From the NCBI RefSeq assembly GCF_023223525.1, contig NZ_JALPRX010000026.1:1-64000 (forward strand): a DNA stretch of 64,000 nucleotides, written 5' to 3'. How positions within the stretch are numbered: position 1 is the first letter of the stretch; every line of letters begins with the position of its first letter. Below are positions 60,536 to 64,000 of the stretch, in pieces. The DNA is from Roseomonas acroporae (GTDB taxonomy: Bacteria; Pseudomonadota; Alphaproteobacteria; Acetobacterales; Acetobacteraceae). The position numbers and the translations under genes are program-made. The notes below the pieces were generated by a model that searched no databases, was not told where the DNA came from, and saw nothing but the letters and a program-made list of their open reading frames with translations.

Positions 60536-60657
60536 AGGCCGGCCGGGCGGGCGGCGCGCGGGGCCGGCTTCACAACCGGCGCCGTTCCGGCGAGTCTCCG
60601 CCGGCAAGCCGGGGGCCGGGCGCTCCCCTGCCGGGTCGCCGCAGGAGGTAGAGAGGC

Positions 60658-62340
60658 ATGGACGAATCGCAGCCGGACGCGCTGGCCGAGGCCTGGGCGG
60701 CGCTCGACGTGCTGGCGCAGGCGCCGCGCCCGGACGGCTCGGCGCCGGGAAGCATCCGCCCGCTCTTCGCCGCCGCGCCGGACCGCTTCACGCGCTTCTC
60801 CGCCCGGGCCGGCGACATCCTGCTCGACTACTCCAAGACCGCGATCACGGAGGGCGTGCTCGCCGCGCTGCTCGACCTGGCGCGCGCCGCCGACGTGGAG
60901 GGGCGGCGCGACGCCATGGCGACCGGCCTGCCGATCAACGTCACCGAGCGCCGCGCCGTGCTGCACATGGCGCTGCGCGCCCCGCGCGACGCCGTGTTCA
61001 AGACCGGCCCGGGGGAGCCGCGCGAGGACGCGACGGCCGAGGTGCATGCCGTGCTCGACCGGATGCGCGACTTCACCCGCGCCGTGCACGACGGCACGCT
61101 GCGCGGCGGCACCGGCCTCACCTTCACCGACGTGGTCAACATCGGCATCGGCGGCTCCGACCTCGGCCCGGCCATGGTGACGCGGGCGCTGCGCACGGCG
61201 CACAGCCCGATGCGGGCGCACTACCTCTCCAACGTGGACGGGCATGCGTGGGAGGCGCTGCGGCCGCATCTCGACGCCGCGCGCACGCTGGTGCTGGTCG
61301 CCTCCAAGACCTTCACCACGCAGGAGACGATGACCAACGCCGCGCTGCTGCGCGACTGGGTGGCGGGCGCGGTCGGCGCCGACAAGGTGGGCCGTCACTT
61401 CGTGGCGCTCTCGACCAACCTCCAGGCCACCGCCGCCTTCGGCATCCCGGACGGCCAGGTCTTCGGCTTCCGCGACTGGGTGGGCGGGCGCTATTCGCTC
61501 TGGTCCTCGATCGGCCTCTCCACCGCCCTCGCCATCGGCTGGGACGGCTTCGCGCAGCTCCTCGCCGGCGCGCGGCGGATGGACGAGCATTTCCTGACCG
61601 CGCCGCCGGACCAGAACCTGCCGGTGCTGCTGGGGCTGGTCGGCATCTGGAACCACAACCTGCTCGGCTACCCGACCCTCTGCGTGCTGCCCTACGACGA
61701 GCGCCTGGCGCGCTTCCCGGCGCATCTGCAGCAATTGGAGATGGAATCGCTCGGCAAGCGCGTGACGCTGACCGGCGCGCCGGCCGCGCACGAGACCGGC
61801 CCGGTGGTGTTCGGCGAGCCCGGCACCAACGCGCAGCATTCCTTCATGCAGCTCGTCCACCAGGGCACCACGCCGGTGCCGGTGGACTTCGTGCTGATCG
61901 CCAACCCCGACCACGGCCACCCCGACAGCCACCGCAAGCTGCTGGCCAACGGGCTGGCGCAGGCCGAGGCGCTGATGCGCGGCCGCACCGCCGACGAGAT
62001 CGAGGCGGAGATGCGGGCCGAGGGGCTGGCGCAGACCGAGGTCGCGCGCCTGCTGCCGCACCGTGTCTGCCCGGGCGACCGTCCGAGCAACACCATCCTG
62101 CTGCCGCATCTCGATCCGGGGACGCTCGGCCAGCTCATCGCGCTCTACGAGCACAAGGTGTTCGTGCAGGGCGCGGTCTGGGGCATCAACGCCTTCGACC
62201 AGTGGGGCGTGGAGCTGGGCAAGCAGCTCGCCGGCGCGATCCTGCCCGAGCTGGTGCACGGGCCGACGCCGGGCGCGCACGACAGCTCGACGACGGGGCT
62301 GCTGGAGGAGATTCTCCGTCTGCAGGGCAACGGCGACTGA
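60658..62340 (+). CDS. pgi: glucose-6-phosphate isomerase
   Basis: This 560-residue enzyme interconverts glucose-6-phosphate and fructose-6-phosphate in the cytosol. PGI signatures are present: 'IGIGGSDLGPAMVTRALR', 'WVGGRYSLWSSIGLSTALAI' (catalytic Glu region follows), and the C-terminal Lys in 'GINAFDQWGVELGKQLAGAI'. An AGGAGG site lies 7 bases before the ATG. The gene is complete and unremarkable in composition. Confidence 0.97.
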   Translation: MDESQPDALAEAWAALDVLAQAPRPDGSAPGSIRPLFAAAPDRFTRFSARAGDILLDYSKTAITEGVLAALLDLARAADVEGRRDAMATGLPINVTERRAVLHMALRAPRDAVFKTGPGEPREDATAEVHAVLDRMRDFTRAVHDGTLRGGTGLTFTDVVNIGIGGSDLGPAMVTRALRTAHSPMRAHYLSNVDGHAWEALRPHLDAARTLVLVASKTFTTQETMTNAALLRDWVAGAVGADKVGRHFVALSTNLQATAAFGIPDGQVFGFRDWVGGRYSLWSSIGLSTALAIGWDGFAQLLAGARRMDEHFLTAPPDQNLPVLLGLVGIWNHNLLGYPTLCVLPYDERLARFPAHLQQLEMESLGKRVTLTGAPAAHETGPVVFGEPGTNAQHSFMQLVHQGTTPVPVDFVLIANPDHGHPDSHRKLLANGLAQAEALMRGRTADEIEAEMRAEGLAQTEVARLLPHRVCPGDRPSNTILLPHLDPGTLGQLIALYEHKVFVQGAVWGINAFDQWGVELGKQLAGAILPELVHGPTPGAHDSSTTGLLEEILRLQGNGD

Positions 62341-62371
62341 TGCCGCGCCGGCCGGCCGCTCAAACAGGCTG

Positions 62372-62572
62372 TCAGGCGGGCTCCCGACCGGCGCGCCGCG
62401 CCGCCTCGATCTGCCGGAGGCGGCAGGCGTTCAGCGGCAGCAGGATCGCGTGCGGCAGCAGGATCGGCCAGAGCCGCATCGTCCAGGCATAGGCGATGAA
62501 GCTGAGGTTGCTGCCCATGGCGACGAGGCGCAGGCAGCGCATCGAACGCGTCGCGAAGGTGCGGAGCACCAC
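62372..62572 (-). CDS. small membrane protein, N-terminally cut near a palindrome
   Basis: This 66-residue protein (GTG start) contains 'RLVAMGSNLSFIAYAWTMRL' then 'WPILLPHAILLPLNACRLRQ', two helices that match the membrane part found at the N-terminus of some cyclic-nucleotide-domain regulators. The usual preceding membrane segment is missing, and the start codon touches the hairpin at 62573-62609. It may be truncated by insertion of that palindromic element. Confidence 0.55.
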   Translation of the reverse strand: MVLRTFATRSMRCLRLVAMGSNLSFIAYAWTMRLWPILLPHAILLPLNACRLRQIEAARRAGREPA

Positions 62573-62609
62573 AGCGAACCGCGGTCCGGTCGGGACTGCG
62601 GTTCGCCGT
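62573..62609. repeat. hairpin related to the one at 6-48
   Basis: AGCGAACCGCGGTCC and GGGACTGCGGTTCGC pair over about 13 bp with a single wobble position. Its stem sequence is nearly the same as the inner stem of the hairpin at 6-48 (GCGAACCGC..GTCC), which suggests a repeated palindromic element with members about 62.5 kb apart. Confidence 0.7.
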
Positions 62610-62901
62610 CGCTCGTTGTTCCCGGCGCGGATTCACGCCGCCGGGCCTGTCCGCCCGACGGCGATCCGCTCCAGCCCACAGGCGAGGAAACCGAGTGCGT
62701 CGCGCGCGAGGTCCGCCATGCCCGTCTCCCGAAGCCGGGAGCAGCGTGCCGGCGGCCGCAGCCCGGCGCCGTGACCGATGGCACCCTGACGCGCGCTTCC
62801 CGGGCTGCGGGCCGCCGGGAGCGCGGGCCTTCCGCGGCGCAGTCCGCCCGGGCCGCCGCGCCGCTTGCGCCGCCGCCCGTGCATGCCCATCAACTCGCCC
62901 G
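62573..62901. other. gene-free stretch before mutL
   Basis: Contains the hairpin at its left end and no supportable frame; a minus-strand frame at 62633-62893 ends with a plausible short peptide, but nothing supports it. The mutL promoter should lie here. Confidence 0.5.
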
Positions 62902-64000
62902 GTGAAGCATCTGTCGAACCACCTGCCGGACTCCATCCCGCTGCCCCGCGCCGCCGCCGCCATCCGCCTGCTGCCCGAGACCACCGCCAACCGCATCGCC
63001 GCCGGCGAGGTGGTGGAGCGCCCGGCGGCGGCGGTGAAGGAGCTGGTGGAGAACGCCCTGGATGCCGGGGCGCGCCGAATCGCCGTCACGCTGGAGGAAG
63101 GCGGCATCGGCCGCATCCTGGTCGAGGATGACGGCATCGGCATGGGCGCCGAGGACCTCGCCCTCTGCGTCGAGCGCCATGCCACCTCCAAGCTGCCGGA
63201 GGAGGCGGCGCTGTTCCGCATCGCCACCCTCGGCTTCCGGGGCGAGGCGCTGCCCTCGATCGGCGCCGTGGCGCGGCTGACCATCACCTCGCGCCCCAAC
63301 CCGGCCGCCGGCATGGCGGCGGGGGAGGGGGGCGGCAGGGAGGCCGGCGACGCGGATTTCGGCAGCGCGGAGTTCGGCGGCGGGGATTCCGGCGAGGCCC
63401 ACGCCATCGCCGTGGAGGGCGGCCGGCGCGACGCGGTGCGCCCGGCCGCCGGCGCGCCCGGCACGCGCGTCGAGGTGCGGGACCTGTTCTTCGCCACCCC
63501 GGCGCGACGGAAATTCCTCCGCCAGCCGCGCACCGAGGCCGACCACGCGGTGGAGGCGGTCCGCCGCCTCGCCCTGGCCTGGCCCGAGGTCGCGTTCCGC
63601 GTCGAGAGCGACGGGCGCGAGGTGCTGGCGCTGGCCGCTTCCGACCGCGCCGGGCGGCTGCACGACCTGCTCGGCCCGGCCTTCGCCGCGCATGCCGTGC
63701 CGGTTCTGGCCGAGGGCGGCGCGGTGCGGCTGGAGGGGCTCGCGGCGCTGCCCGCCCATACGCGCGCCACGGCGGCCGAGCAGCACCTCGTGGTCAACCG
63801 CCGCCCGGTGCGCGACCCGCTGCTGCGCGCGGCGCTGCGCGTCGCCTATCGCGACCTGATCGCGGCCGGCCGGCACCCGGTGGCGGCGCTGTTCCTGTCG
63901 CTGCCGCCGGAGGCGGTGGACGTCAACGTCCACCCGATGAAGACCGAGCTGCGCTTCCGCGATTCCGGGGCGGTGCGCGGCGCGCTGATCGCGGCGCTGC
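62902..64000 (+). CDS. mutL: DNA mismatch repair ATPase MutL (3' end outside window)
   Basis: The first 366 codons of MutL, the GHKL ATPase that links MutS to downstream repair; GTG is used as the start. ATPase motifs are 'ERPAAAVKELVENALDAGA' (motif I), 'DDGIGMGAEDLALCVERHAT' (motif II) and 'LGFRGEALPSIGAVARLTIT' (motif III), then 'DLFFATPARRKFLRQP' and 'VVNRRPVRDPLLRAALR'. A Gly/Glu/Asp-rich insert at about residues 140-170 (DNA about 63310-63400) is repetitive and unusual for the family. The gene continues past the window end. Confidence 0.94.
   Translation, partial: MKHLSNHLPDSIPLPRAAAAIRLLPETTANRIAAGEVVERPAAAVKELVENALDAGARRIAVTLEEGGIGRILVEDDGIGMGAEDLALCVERHATSKLPEEAALFRIATLGFRGEALPSIGAVARLTITSRPNPAAGMAAGEGGGREAGDADFGSAEFGGGDSGEAHAIAVEGGRRDAVRPAAGAPGTRVEVRDLFFATPARRKFLRQPRTEADHAVEAVRRLALAWPEVAFRVESDGREVLALAASDRAGRLHDLLGPAFAAHAVPVLAEGGAVRLEGLAALPAHTRATAAEQHLVVNRRPVRDPLLRAALRVAYRDLIAAGRHPVAALFLSLPPEAVDVNVHPMKTELRFRDSGAVRGALIAAL

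Noticed and set aside
62633-62893. 86-residue minus-strand frame before mutL
   Set aside because: Arg/Gly-rich start, no ribosome site and no family; only the last 28 residues look protein-like, not enough to call.

Overview
The window is very GC-rich and coding-dense. Its gene content (several Bug-type tripartite tricarboxylate transporter proteins, protocatechuate dioxygenase, a fused LplT-Aas type enzyme, alphaproteobacterial phage genes) suggests an alphaproteobacterium, most likely of the Acetobacteraceae (Roseomonas-like). This is inferred from gene content and composition, because no 16S gene is present.

Layout. (1) 1-13,600 is chromosomal catabolism. A tripartite tricarboxylate transporter operon (tctC-tctB-tctA-HAD) converges on a minus-strand operon for a second solute-binding protein, a beta-keto acid cleavage enzyme and protocatechuate 3,4-dioxygenase (pcaHG). 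Divergent from that operon is a shikimate/quinate-type dehydrogenase. An Orn/Lys/Arg decarboxylase, a TetR regulator and an acyl-CoA ligase follow. The dehydrogenase, pcaHG and the cleavage enzyme fit a quinate/shikimate to protocatechuate to ring-cleavage route. (2) 14,186-32,686: tRNA-Ser(GCU), followed by an ~18.4-kb prophage-like element bounded by a 15-bp copy of the tRNA 3' end. It holds tail genes (with a programmed -1 frameshift), a head protease, a replication module, a run of four small genes with twin-arginine-like leaders, a repressor module and a P4-type integrase. No terminase, portal or major capsid gene was recognised. (3) 32,768-34,330: a frameshifted integrase remnant, a Bro-N antirepressor fragment, tRNA-Glu(UUC) and a small gene. 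(4) 34,536-49,445 is chromosomal: an MFS-PlsC-AMP-ligase fusion with its TetR, a urate-degradation-type pair (uraD and an FAD monooxygenase), a GAF-PAS sensor kinase, and an MFS/flavin hydroxylase/VOC operon facing a TetR regulator. (5) 49,774-57,117 is a 7.3-kb integrative element bounded by 31-bp repeats, with a serine recombinase, a RepA-like ATPase and a tyrosine integrase. (6) 57,095-64,000: the attachment tRNA itself, two M16 peptidases, pgi, a small membrane gene and the 5' part of mutL.

The most notable observation is at 57,095-57,404. The tRNA-Thr(GGU) gene is interrupted straight after the anticodon by a 235-nt sequence. It has the conserved P, Q, R and S elements, GAAA-capped P2 and P9 hairpins and terminal G of a group IC3 self-splicing intron, and it resembles the Azoarcus tRNA-Ile intron as I remember it. 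The same tRNA is the attachment site of the 7.3-kb element, so an intron and an integrative element share one tRNA gene.
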